This document shows positions 8,771 through 16,459 of a stretch of 64,000 nt of DNA, piece after piece. Source of the stretch: Streptomyces sp. V4I8 (GTDB lineage Bacteria; Actinomycetota; Actinomycetes; Streptomycetales; Streptomycetaceae); contig NZ_JBGCCN010000002.1 of assembly GCF_041261225.1 (NCBI RefSeq), positions 186,001 through 250,000 on the forward strand. The letters run 5' to 3'. Under the pieces are notes generated by a model that worked only from the letters and a program-made list of their open reading frames with translations, was not told where the DNA came from and searched no databases. The position numbers were made by a program, and so were the translations under genes. Numbering within the stretch: position 1 is the first letter of the stretch; the number at the start of each line of letters is the position of its first letter.

Positions 8771-10192
8771 ATGGTGGTCTTGGACCCGCAGCGCTGGCTG
8801 GAACTCCGGCGTTTTCGTGGCCTGGTCGAGTCCGGGGCCATGAGCCTGTCGGAGGTTGCCAAGGAAACCGGGCTGAACTGGCGGACGGTCAGCAAGTACT
8901 TGTCTGCCGACGGGTCGGCGTCGCCGCCGCGTCGGACGGTGAGCGGGCAGCCACGCAGGCGGGTGGTCGATGAGGTCGCCCCGCTGATCGACGCGATGCT
9001 TCGGGCCGAGGTCCTGATGAAGGCCGCGGTGATCCACGAGCGGCTGGCCAAGGAGTACGGGTTCACCGGCAACTACCAGCGGGTCAAGCTCTACGTTCAG
9101 GAAGCACGCCCGAGGATCGCCGAGGAACTGGGCATCACGCCGAGGGAACTGGCGGGGATGCACCGCCGGTTCGAGGTGATCCCGGGCGCCCAGGCGCAGG
9201 TGGACTGGGGTGATGAGGGCAAGACCCTCGCTCACCTGGGCATTCCCAAGGTCTACTCCTTCCACATGGTGCTGTCGTACTCGCGTGACCCGTTCTGCTG
9301 CTTCACCACCAGCCTGGATCTGCAGACGTTCTTCGACTGCCACCGGCGGGCGTTCGCGCACTTCGGCGGGGTGCCGATGACGATCGTCTACGACCGCACC
9401 AAGACCGTCGTCCGCCGCCACGTCGCCCCCGGCGAGGCGGTCCCGCTGCACCCGGAAGCGGTCGGCTTCGCCGGCCACTACGACTTCGACATCGACGTCC
9501 TGGCCGCCTACCGGCCGCAGGGCAAGGGCCGGGTCGAGCGGCAGGTCCTGATCGTGCGCGACCACGTCCTGTCCGGGCGGGCCTTCTCGTCCGTCGAGGA
9601 GATGGACGCGGCGTTCGCCGCGTGGGTGCCGCAGCGGCGGGCCCAGATCCACAAGACGCACCGGGAGGTCATCGGTGAGCGGGCGGCCCGGGACCACGCG
9701 GCCCTCAAGCCGCTGCCTCCGACGCCGTATCTGGTGGCCGAGCGGCATCTGCGGCCGGTCGGCAAGGACTGTCTGGTCGCCTTCGGCGGGAACCTCTACT
9801 CGGTGCCCGCCCGCAAGGTCCGCCCACGCCAGCTGGTGGAGATCAGGGCTACAAAGTCCCAGGTCATGCTGCACTCGACCGCCCCTGATGCCAGCGGGGA
9901 AACGCTGTTGGCCATGCACCCGCGGGCAGTCGGCCGCGGTGTCCGCATCGTGGAGGAGAAGCATTGGGACGGTCTGCCCACCGGCCAGGGCCGCCGGACC
10001 ACCAGCGGCGACGTCCCGCCCCAGCCTCGTCACGAGCGTGTCCCCGGCGAGGAAGCCGGTCCGCTGCAGGCCCTGCTGCACCGGGCCGCGGCCACCCGGA
10101 TCGAGGTCGGCCGTCGGCCGCTGTCGGTCTATGACGAGCTGACCGGCACCCGTCCCTTCACCACCCACCCGAGCACGAGGGAAACGTCTTGA
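8771..10192 (+). CDS. istA: IS21-family transposase IstA
   Basis: 473 aa from ATG 8771, chosen because GAGAGGGG lies just upstream and the following sequence MVVLDPQRWLELRRFRGLVE is the conserved start. The HTH reads LSEVAKETGLNWRTVSKYL. The catalytic core shows AQVDWGDEGK, MTIVYDRTKTVV and QGKGRVERQVL (Glu). The stop overlaps the istB start as TTGA. Intact. Confidence 0.95.
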   Translation: MVVLDPQRWLELRRFRGLVESGAMSLSEVAKETGLNWRTVSKYLSADGSASPPRRTVSGQPRRRVVDEVAPLIDAMLRAEVLMKAAVIHERLAKEYGFTGNYQRVKLYVQEARPRIAEELGITPRELAGMHRRFEVIPGAQAQVDWGDEGKTLAHLGIPKVYSFHMVLSYSRDPFCCFTTSLDLQTFFDCHRRAFAHFGGVPMTIVYDRTKTVVRRHVAPGEAVPLHPEAVGFAGHYDFDIDVLAAYRPQGKGRVERQVLIVRDHVLSGRAFSSVEEMDAAFAAWVPQRRAQIHKTHREVIGERAARDHAALKPLPPTPYLVAERHLRPVGKDCLVAFGGNLYSVPARKVRPRQLVEIRATKSQVMLHSTAPDASGETLLAMHPRAVGRGVRIVEEKHWDGLPTGQGRRTTSGDVPPQPRHERVPGEEAGPLQALLHRAAATRIEVGRRPLSVYDELTGTRPFTTHPSTRETS

Positions 10193-10959
10193 GCGAGCTG
10201 GTCTCCACCCGCGTCCGCAGCACGGCCGGCAAGCTCGGCCTGCCCCACCTGGCCGAAGCCATCAACGAGTACATCCGGCGGGCCGACGAAGCGAAGATGG
10301 GCTACCTCGAGTTCCTCGACCTGGTCCTGTCCGAGGAACTCGCCGTCCGCGACGACCGGCGCTTCCGCCAGGGCCTGCGGCTGTCGAGGCTTCCACACCA
10401 CAAGACGCTGGACGAGTACGACTTTTCGTTCCAGCCCGACCTCGACCCGCGCAAAATCAAGGACCTCGCCACCCTCTCCTTCGTGGAAGCCAAGGCGAAC
10501 GCGGCCCTGCTCGGGCCGCCCGGAGTCGGCAAGACCCACATCGCCATCGCCCTGGCCGTCGCGGCCTGCCGGGCCGGCTACTCGATCTACTTCACCAGCC
10601 TCGACGACATGGTCCGCAACCTCAAAACCGCCGAAGCCGCCGGCCGGCTGACCAACAAACTCGGCACCTACCTGCGGCCGAGTGTCCTCGTGGTCGACGA
10701 AGTCGGCTACCAGCCCCTCGAACGCGCGGAAGCAAACCTGGTCTTCCAGGTGATCTCCAAGCGCTACGAGAAGGGCTCCATCATCTTGACCTCGAACAAG
10801 ACTTTCAGCGAGTGGGGCCAAGTCTTCGGCGACGAGGTCCTCGCCACCGCGATCCTCGACCGGCTCCTCCACCACTGCGAAGTCGTCCCCATCAACGGCC
10901 CGAGCTACCGACTCAAGAACCGCCTCAAGGCCATCGAGCGGGAAACCGAAGTGGCCTGA
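10189..10959 (+). CDS. istB: IS21-family helper ATPase IstB
   Basis: 256 aa starting with TTG at 10189, four bases inside the istA stop, with GAGG upstream, so translation is coupled. Walker A is GPPGVGKTHIAIALA, Walker B is VLVVDEVGYQPLE, and SIILTSNKTFSEWGQVFGDE gives sensor-1. Intact, usual length. Confidence 0.95.
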   Translation: MSELVSTRVRSTAGKLGLPHLAEAINEYIRRADEAKMGYLEFLDLVLSEELAVRDDRRFRQGLRLSRLPHHKTLDEYDFSFQPDLDPRKIKDLATLSFVEAKANAALLGPPGVGKTHIAIALAVAACRAGYSIYFTSLDDMVRNLKTAEAAGRLTNKLGTYLRPSVLVVDEVGYQPLERAEANLVFQVISKRYEKGSIILTSNKTFSEWGQVFGDEVLATAILDRLLHHCEVVPINGPSYRLKNRLKAIERETEVA

Positions 10960-11013
10960 CACCTCTGCACGTTCAAACGTACGCAGCTATGCACTTCAGC
11001 TCGTACGCCGACA

Positions 11014-11439
11014 GCCGTGGACGTGCTGGGGCTGATCATCGGCGTCGTGGTGCTGGCCGCGTCCGCCCACGACAACGCCGCCGGCACCGCCCTGCTCGAC
11101 CAAGCCGCCGAACGGTGCGGGAACCGGCTGGAGAAGGCCCTGGTGGACCAGGGCTTCAAGGACCAAGTCGTCATCCACGGCGCGTTGATGGACATTGACG
11201 TCGAGGTCGTCCGCCGCAACCCCGAAGACCAGGGCAAAGGCTTCGTCCCGCAGCCCAAGCGGTGGATCGTGGAGCAGGTCAACGGCACGCTGATGCTGCA
11301 CCGCCGCCTGGCCCGCGAGTACGACCACCGCCCCGACACCTCCACCTCGCGCGTCTACTGGGCCTCCATCGCGAACATGACCCGTCGCCTCACCACACCG
11401 AGTCCGGCCTGGCGCGACACCCTAGAGCTGGCCGCGTGA
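11014..11439 (+). pseudogene. IS5-family transposase, C-terminal fragment 2
   Basis: Resumes the frame lost at 8650: DVLGLIIGVVVLAASAHDNA, GALMDIDVEVVRRNPEDQGK, WIVEQVNGTLMLHRRLAREY (catalytic Glu region) and the natural end DTLELAA. The stop TGA at 11437-11439 overlaps the GTG of the next gene by four bases. With the missing N-terminus and the IS21 insertion this transposase is dead, although the IS right end just downstream is preserved. Confidence 0.88.
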
Positions 11440-11834
11440 ACGTCATCGAGCTGCTGGCCTACCTCCAGGTCCAGCACGACGAGACCACGGCCCGGGCCGG
11501 TGAACTACGCGACCAGATCGAGCACTTGACCGCCGCCTTGGCCGAGGCCGAAGCGCGACTCGCGGACCTGACCACCACCCAGCAGGTCATCGCCGAACTC
11601 GCACCGGCTGGAGACGAACCCGAACCGCCCGAGACGACCACCGCCTATCAGGCCATCGTGAACGCTTTCAACGAGCACCCCGGCCGGGCATTCAGAGCCC
11701 GCGAGCTGCACGAACTCCTCGGCATGCCCACCCACGAGGCGGCTGTCAACATCACTCGCAGCCGCCTCGGACGCCTGGTCCGACAAGGCTTCCTCACCCA
11801 ACCCGGACGAGGCCGCTATCAGAAATGGACTTAA
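11436..11834 (+). CDS. coiled-coil / winged-helix accessory protein of an IS5 element
   Basis: 132 aa, GTG start overlapping the transposase stop (GTGA), so translationally coupled. Residues about 1-50 form a heptad-like coiled coil (VQHDETTARAGELRDQIEHL, TAALAEAEARLADLTTT). An acidic Pro linker follows (PAGDEPEPPETT). Residues about 68-132 read as a winged helix: YQAIVNAFNEHPGRAFRARE, LHELLGMPTHEAAVNITRSR, LGRLVRQGFLTQPGRGRYQ. It ends seven bases before the inverted-repeat end of the element (AACGCCCAC ending at 11841), so it belongs to the element. The same architecture occurs at 58019-58474 and 60856-61380. Probable role (inference): DNA-binding partner or regulator of the transposase. Confidence 0.8.
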   Translation: MNVIELLAYLQVQHDETTARAGELRDQIEHLTAALAEAEARLADLTTTQQVIAELAPAGDEPEPPETTTAYQAIVNAFNEHPGRAFRARELHELLGMPTHEAAVNITRSRLGRLVRQGFLTQPGRGRYQKWT

Positions 11835-11844
11835 CGCCCACTCA

Positions 11845-12119
11845 GTGGGCGTTTGATGGTGATTCACGCCGACCGTTTCAACATGTTTTGCCACATTTAT
11901 CGCCAACGCGTGCGGCCTGAAACGCCTGGAAGTTACCGACAGACAGGAAGCTTCCAACCCGTTGTTAGACCAGACGGAATTCGGCGCTGAGGAGCGGATC
12001 AAACGGGCGACCGGATCGGCACCCGGGATGCCGTGAAGGCGCATGTAAGGCGCGAATCACCCCGAAGGGTGTTGGCCGCAGGAGCGACTTAGCGTCTCAA
12101 TCCATCCCTAAACGCCCAC
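11845..12119 (-). repeat. 275-bp MITE-like repeat (single inverted copy)
   Basis: Ends are GTGGGCGTTT and AAACGCCCAC; TCA lies outside each end (11842-11844 and 12120-12122). By eye it matches the three tandem copies at 49041-51361, in opposite orientation and with the same length. No coding potential. The left neighbour is the IS5 right end, the right neighbour another MITE-like element, each separated by TCA. Confidence 0.85.
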
Positions 12120-12122
12120 TCA

Positions 12123-12419
12123 GAGGGCGTTTGAACTACTTATGGGCGTCAATATCCGACTTGGGCTGTGTCGGATTCATGCTGTACATCCCTAACGTTC
12201 CTACTTCATGCGGCGATCGCATGAGGTGTTTTGCCCCGTTTTATTTCATGAAACGCGTTTGGTTTGAACATGGGTAGACCTATCCGCTTCATGGTCGGGC
12301 GGGCTTCGCCAGTCAAGCACTAAAGCGGACATTCGGGATGACCAAGGAGGCCAACATTACTGAATCAATCGCCCATGAGGGATGGAAAAGGACATTTTAA
12401 ATCTGGACAAAACGCCCTC
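12123..12419. repeat. 297-bp MITE-like repeat with GAGGGCGTTT ends
   Basis: Ends GAGGGCGTTTGAACTAC and, on the opposite strand, GAGGGCGTTTTGTCCAG; TCA on both sides (12120-12122, 12420-12422). The right end resembles the IS5 right end at 11841 (GTGGGCGTTAAGTCCA). Interior AT-richer than its surroundings and different from the 275-bp repeat. AAGGAGG at 12344-12350 precedes only a 13-codon frame. Inserted into a recombinase-associated gene. Confidence 0.75.
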
Positions 12420-12733
12420 TCAGTCAGGCAGGTACGGAGAATCAATGCTGTCGCATCATCCGCGGCGCGACGGTGGTGCACCAGGTCGGGCAGCCAGCCC
12501 AGGGCGTCTCGAGCCTCGTCGAGTGGAGCGATAAGACGACATAGGACTCGCCATTCCGGCGCGTGCGCGTCGTGACCGTGCCGCCGACGGATTCCCCAGT
12601 CCAGTGCCTCGAGGGCCTGTGCTTCCTGGATGCGCAGGGCCGGAACCCGGTCAAAGCGATGCTGGTCCAGCGGCCACGACCAGGACCTTTGCGCGGGCAC
12701 GAAGCCGACAGCCGCCGTGAGCGCCCCGGTCAC
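12420..12733 (-). pseudogene. recombinase-partner gene, truncated by a MITE
   Basis: ATG at 12733 overlaps the stop of the upstream integrase, so the two were probably co-translated. About 103 codons read MTGALTAAVGFVPAQRSWSW, ALRIQEAQALEALDWGIRRR, DATALILRTCLTE; the frame then enters the MITE end at 12419. The context (small gene overlapping a tyrosine recombinase) is like the multi-gene recombinase operons of actinomycetes. Function not recognised. Confidence 0.6.
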
Positions 12734-13797
12734 GAGCTCTCCGCAGCAGACTCAGTATCTGCCTGGGCCAGCATTCGCGTTCGCCAGCTGTGGATCTGCT
12801 CCATGCCGCGGTTGAGTTTCTGCGACAAGTCCCGCCCCGACAGGTGGATGTACCGAAGCGTCGATTCGGTGCTGCGATGGCCGGCGAAGGTGGCGATGGC
12901 GTGCAGTTCCCAGCCCATTCGGGCCAGGTCGGTCAAGCAGAGGTGCCGTGTCGTGTGGGTGGAGAACCGCGGAACGTCGGCCGCGAGCGCGATGCGCCGC
13001 ACCACCTTCGACCAGGTCCACAGCGTCAGCGGCTGGGCGTGGTTGCGGCGGGACTCCGAGAGAAACAACGGACCGCGAGCCCTGCTGACCGTAGCCCGGT
13101 GAACCAGGTACTCCGACATCAGCACCCCGGTCGACGCGGAATACGGGACGACGCGCTCCATCCGGTTCTTCGTGCACTCCGCCCGGACTCGCAGCGTCCG
13201 ATGCGCCGGATCCAGGTCGTCAGTCCGCAGAGAGCACAGCTCCTCACGGCGCAGAGCCGCGTCGTAGGCCAGCGCCAGCATCAACCGGTTCCGGATCGGT
13301 TCGTGCCGTGCGACCGCCAGCACATCCAGCCACTGCTGTTCCGTGGGGATCCACGGCAGCTTGGTCAGCCGGGGCACCAGGCCACGCTGTGAACTGCCGA
13401 AATGTCGACCCAGTGTGTACTTGCCCCGCCCGACGGGGTTGGACTCCCGCACCCCTTCCTCAATGAGGAAGTCGTAGAACAGGCGCACTGGGACCAGCCG
13501 CTGCTGCAGCGTCGCATTCGCCAGCCCGGAGCCGGAATCGATCGACACGACATTCGCCCCGCGTCGGCTGGGGCGTGTGCTCAGCTCGCGTACATACGCG
13601 GCGACGTTGGCACGGTTCGCCGTGATGGGATCAACCCCGTCGCGCTCGCATACCTGCAAGTACTCTGCGAGCCCGCGCGCGTACGCGTCGATCGTCCGAG
13701 GCGCCCGCCCAAGATCGACCCACACCAACAGCCAGCCCTCAGCCTGTTCGTGGCGGCCCAGGACCGGCCACTTCTTCTCGATGGTCTCGGCGTCCAA
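12730..13797 (-). CDS. tyrosine-type site-specific recombinase (XerC/D-like)
   Basis: 355 aa if started at TTG 13797, which has GGGGAGGGG just upstream; the open frame continues further, so the N-terminus may instead have been trimmed by the IS1634 insertion at 13850. An N-terminal SAM-like domain (RTIDAYARGLAEYLQVCERD) precedes the catalytic domain: ALRREELCSLRTDDL (Arg), FSTHTTRHLCLTDLARMG (HxxR), AGHRSTESTLRYIHLSG (His and nucleophile Tyr). All catalytic residues I can check are present. Function: DNA strand exchange, probably for an integrative element. Confidence 0.82.
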   Translation of the reverse strand: MDAETIEKKWPVLGRHEQAEGWLLVWVDLGRAPRTIDAYARGLAEYLQVCERDGVDPITANRANVAAYVRELSTRPSRRGANVVSIDSGSGLANATLQQRLVPVRLFYDFLIEEGVRESNPVGRGKYTLGRHFGSSQRGLVPRLTKLPWIPTEQQWLDVLAVARHEPIRNRLMLALAYDAALRREELCSLRTDDLDPAHRTLRVRAECTKNRMERVVPYSASTGVLMSEYLVHRATVSRARGPLFLSESRRNHAQPLTLWTWSKVVRRIALAADVPRFSTHTTRHLCLTDLARMGWELHAIATFAGHRSTESTLRYIHLSGRDLSQKLNRGMEQIHSWRTRMLAQADTESAAESS

Positions 13798-13849
13798 CGC
13801 CCCTCCCCAGTACGCGGCAAAGTCCAGAGGAGCATGACCGCCTCTCCGG

Positions 13850-15631
13850 CTAGACCCGTACTTCGCGGGTCGTTGATTCGTATGGTGTGACCGGTCCGGG
13901 GTGTCCTGGGCCGGGGGTGTGGCGTTGGGTGGGGTGTGTCGATGACTTCCCGGTCCCCGCGGCCACGGTCTCAGCGTCAGCGTCTTGAAGTGGCGGTGAC
14001 GTCCGTGGTGGAGAAGCGTCTGGGCGCTCTGCCTGTCGCTGCCGAGTTTCTGCGTCGGCTGGATGTCGCCGGGATCGTCGACGAGGTGTGTCCTGGTGGC
14101 GCGAGTGCGCTGGTGACGCACGGGCAGGTGATCGAGGCGTTGGTGGCCAACCGGCTGACGTCGCCCGCGCCGTTGGTGCGGGTGGAGGACTGGGCCAGGT
14201 GCTGGGCAGTGGAAGAGGTCTTCGGGATCGAGCCCGCTCTGCTCAACGATGATCGTCTGGCCCGGGCACTGGATGCGATCGCTCCGCAGCTGGAGCACAT
14301 CGCGGGCACGGTCGGGGCGCGGGCGATCGGTGAGTTCGGGATCGATGTGGCCCGGATGCACTGGGACATGACCAGCATGTCCGTGCACGGGGCCTTCCCG
14401 GTCGAGGGTCAGGAGGAGGACTTCCCCGTCATTGGCTACGGGCATCCCAAGGACCGGCGCTTCGATCTGAAGCAGGTCCAGGCCGGGCTCGCGGTGTCGG
14501 CCGACGGCGGCATCCCGCTCCATGCCCGGGTCTTCGGCGGTGGTGCGGCCGAGGTCAGCCAGGTCGTCGGCGCGATGAAGGACCTGCGGGCCATGGCCGG
14601 TGAACGCGACTTCCTGATGGTCGCCGACTCCAAGCTGGTGTCCTACTCCAACGTCCGTGCCCTGCTGGCGGCCGGGGTCCAGTTCATCGCCCCGGCCCCG
14701 GCCGCGCAGGTCAAGGACGAGGTCTATGCCGCTCTCGATCCCGCGCAGGCCACCATCGTGGACTGGACGCCCAACCGGGAGGCGGGCAAGCCCGCCGAGC
14801 GGCGCGAGACCTACCGCGTGCTGGAGGACACCCACACCCTGACCGGGCCCCGCAAGAGCGATCCTGTGCTCACCGTGCGACGGATCCTGGTCCACTCCAC
14901 CGCGAACGCCGCCGGCCAGCAAGCAGCCCGGGACAAACGCCTGGCCAAGGCCGCCCAGGACCTGAACAAGCTCACCGCTGCGGCCGGCGGACGCCACTAC
15001 AAGACCCGGGAGAAGATCGTCGCCCGAATCGGTGTCATCGCCGCCAAGCGCCGTGTCACCTCTTGTCTGCGCTGGACCGTCACCGATAACGAGGACGGCA
15101 CCCCGGTCCTGGCCTGGCACTTCGACACCGGCGTGCTGAAGGCGGAAGCCGTGGTCGACGGCTGGTACGCACTGCTGACGTCTGTCCCCGCCGACCAGGC
15201 GGACGCTGGGCAGACTCTGATCCACTACAAGGGCCAGGGCGCGGTCGAGCGCAGATACCACGACTTCAAGGGCCCGCTCGCGGTCGCGCCGGTCTTCGTG
15301 CAGCACAACCGGCGCGTTGCCGCCCTGATCCAGGTCATCTGCCTGGCCCTGCTCGTCTTCTGCCTGATCGAACGGCAGGTCAGACGCGCGCTCGGCCCCG
15401 AGCAGACCATGAGCGGCCTCTACCCCGACAACCGCCGGGTCCGCCCCACCGGCCGCATGGTCTTCTACCACCTCGGCGAACTCACCCTGCGCATCGGCAA
15501 CATCACCGACCCGCCCACCGTCCAGATCACCCGCGGCGTCCAACTCCACCTCCTCGACCTACTCGACACCGACATCGGACAAACCCGCTGGCCACAGACC
15601 TGAAACGGTGACCCGCGAAGTCCGGGGCTAG
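13850..15631 (+). mobile_element. IS1634-type insertion sequence
   Basis: About 1.78 kb. The left end CTAGACCCGTACTTCGCGGG and the inverted right end CTAGCCCCGGACTTCGCGGG match at 17 of 20 bases. One transposase gene inside. Target duplication not clear. It separates the recombinase gene from an IS110 fragment, both of which appear cut by it. Confidence 0.85.
13936..15603 (+). CDS. IS1634-family transposase
   Basis: 555 aa from GTG 13936 (ATG 13942 is equally possible). The N-terminal DUF4277-like region (LPVAAEFLRRLDVAGIVDEV, LVTHGQVIEALVANRLTSPA) is followed by a DDE core: HWDMTSMSVHGAF (first Asp), LMVADSKLVSYSNV (second Asp), QGAVERRYHDFKGPLAVAPV (Glu). C-terminal NITDPPTVQITRG is usual for this family. 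Full length. Confidence 0.92.
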   Translation: MSMTSRSPRPRSQRQRLEVAVTSVVEKRLGALPVAAEFLRRLDVAGIVDEVCPGGASALVTHGQVIEALVANRLTSPAPLVRVEDWARCWAVEEVFGIEPALLNDDRLARALDAIAPQLEHIAGTVGARAIGEFGIDVARMHWDMTSMSVHGAFPVEGQEEDFPVIGYGHPKDRRFDLKQVQAGLAVSADGGIPLHARVFGGGAAEVSQVVGAMKDLRAMAGERDFLMVADSKLVSYSNVRALLAAGVQFIAPAPAAQVKDEVYAALDPAQATIVDWTPNREAGKPAERRETYRVLEDTHTLTGPRKSDPVLTVRRILVHSTANAAGQQAARDKRLAKAAQDLNKLTAAAGGRHYKTREKIVARIGVIAAKRRVTSCLRWTVTDNEDGTPVLAWHFDTGVLKAEAVVDGWYALLTSVPADQADAGQTLIHYKGQGAVERRYHDFKGPLAVAPVFVQHNRRVAALIQVICLALLVFCLIERQVRRALGPEQTMSGLYPDNRRVRPTGRMVFYHLGELTLRIGNITDPPTVQITRGVQLHLLDLLDTDIGQTRWPQT

Positions 15632-15916
15632 ATTCCACGTAACTGATAGGTAGCGGGCGGCAGCCATCGGGTTAATGGCGTAGACGGGGCGCCCGGTCGC
15701 CCGCAGACAGGCGACGAGGAGACCGCGTGAGGTCTCGATGGCGACCGGGATCGGCGTGTCCGGGCCGTCCCCGTGTGCGGTCAGCAGTTCAAGGAGCGAG
15801 TTCAGGCCGGTGAGGTCATCGGTGATCCTGGCCTTGGCGACGAGGGTTCCTTCTCCGTCGACCAAGGCGAGGTCATGGTGATCACTGGCCCAGTCGATGC
15901 CACAGGTGACGGCCAT
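15632..15916 (-). pseudogene. IS110-family transposase, N-terminal fragment
   Basis: Starts MAVTCGIDWASDHHDLALVD at ATG 15916 and runs through PIPVAIETSRGLLVACLRAT and AINPMAAARY, covering the first Asp and the Glu of the DEDD RuvC-like domain. It is then cut by the IS1634 right end. Closely similar to the intact copy at 43373-44614. Confidence 0.88.
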
Positions 15917-16252
15917 TGTCTTGCTTACGTCCTCTCGGTCGGAGGTTCTGCCTGGTCGCAGTCGTGCAGGGGTACGCGGCTCCCTAATGGAAGGACTCGG
16001 TGGCCCGGCATCCGATTGGCCGTTCGTGACCCCAGCGGCCGGCAGGGCTCTCCGTCCGTGGGGGAGCTCGATGGCTCCCGGCCTGTTGAGAGATGACTCC
16101 TGCCGGCGACTCGAACCACGATCGCTGACGGCCGACTGCCTGTCGGCCGCCGGGCCCTGGCGGAAGGAGGAGGGACGGTGCCGGCCCGTCTGGTCAAAGG
16201 ATTCCAAGTCCTGGCCCGCATCAGAGCTCCGCACCGTCCCTGCGTGCCCATT
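15917..16252 (-). other. non-coding 5' region of the IS110 fragment
   Basis: About 335 bp with no gene, lying upstream of the IS110 start at 15916. In IS110-group elements the non-coding end upstream of the transposase encodes a structured bridge RNA; this stretch is the right place and length. I see several short inverted segments but cannot fold it by eye. The junction with the following plus-strand IS110 fragment is near 16252. Confidence 0.4.
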
Positions 16253-16459
16253 AGGCCCGCATGCGCCGCGACCTCCAGCCTCCGCACCGTGGCGACGAGA
16301 TCGCCGTGGACCTGCGGATCCTCACCTCGCGCCGCCTGGACCTGGCCGCCGACCGCACCCGGGCGATCAACCGGATGCGGGCCCAGATGCTGGAGTACTT
16401 CCCGGCCCTGGAGCGGGCTTTCGACTACAAGCAGTCGAAGGCCGCCCTGGTGCTGCTGT
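16253..16459 (+). pseudogene. IS110-family transposase, middle fragment
   Basis: Reads MRRDLQPPHRGDEIAVDLRI, LTSRRLDLAADRTRAINRMR, ALERAFDYKQSKAALVLL, the middle of an IS110/IS1111-type transposase similar to the intact copy at 24661-25857. The N-terminus is missing, and the frame is cut at 16459 by an antisense group II intron, resuming at 18395. Confidence 0.85.

Larger units (their letters stand above)
8651..11013 (+). mobile_element. IS21-family insertion sequence (second copy, inside IS5)
   Basis: A 2363-bp element. The left end reads TGTCGGCGTACACGTGAACG; the right end, on the other strand, begins TGTCGGCGTACGAGCTGAAG. GTGCATAG motifs repeat inside both ends. A 5-bp duplication GCCGT flanks it (8646-8650 and 11014-11018). 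Removing the element and one GCCGT restores the IS5 frame (RKRGLAV-DVLGLIIG). Distinct in sequence from the first IS21 copy. Confidence 0.93.

Noticed and set aside
11835..12360. Telomere- or replication-origin-like palindrome cluster
   Set aside because: The palindromes are explained by terminal repeats of two MITE-like elements with TCA duplications; one repeat occurs again at 49 kb, inside the window.
13798..15549. Upstream extension of the recombinase frame into a 939-codon frame
   Set aside because: It runs antisense through the IS1634 transposase. Only the part from about 13797 down has recombinase sequence.
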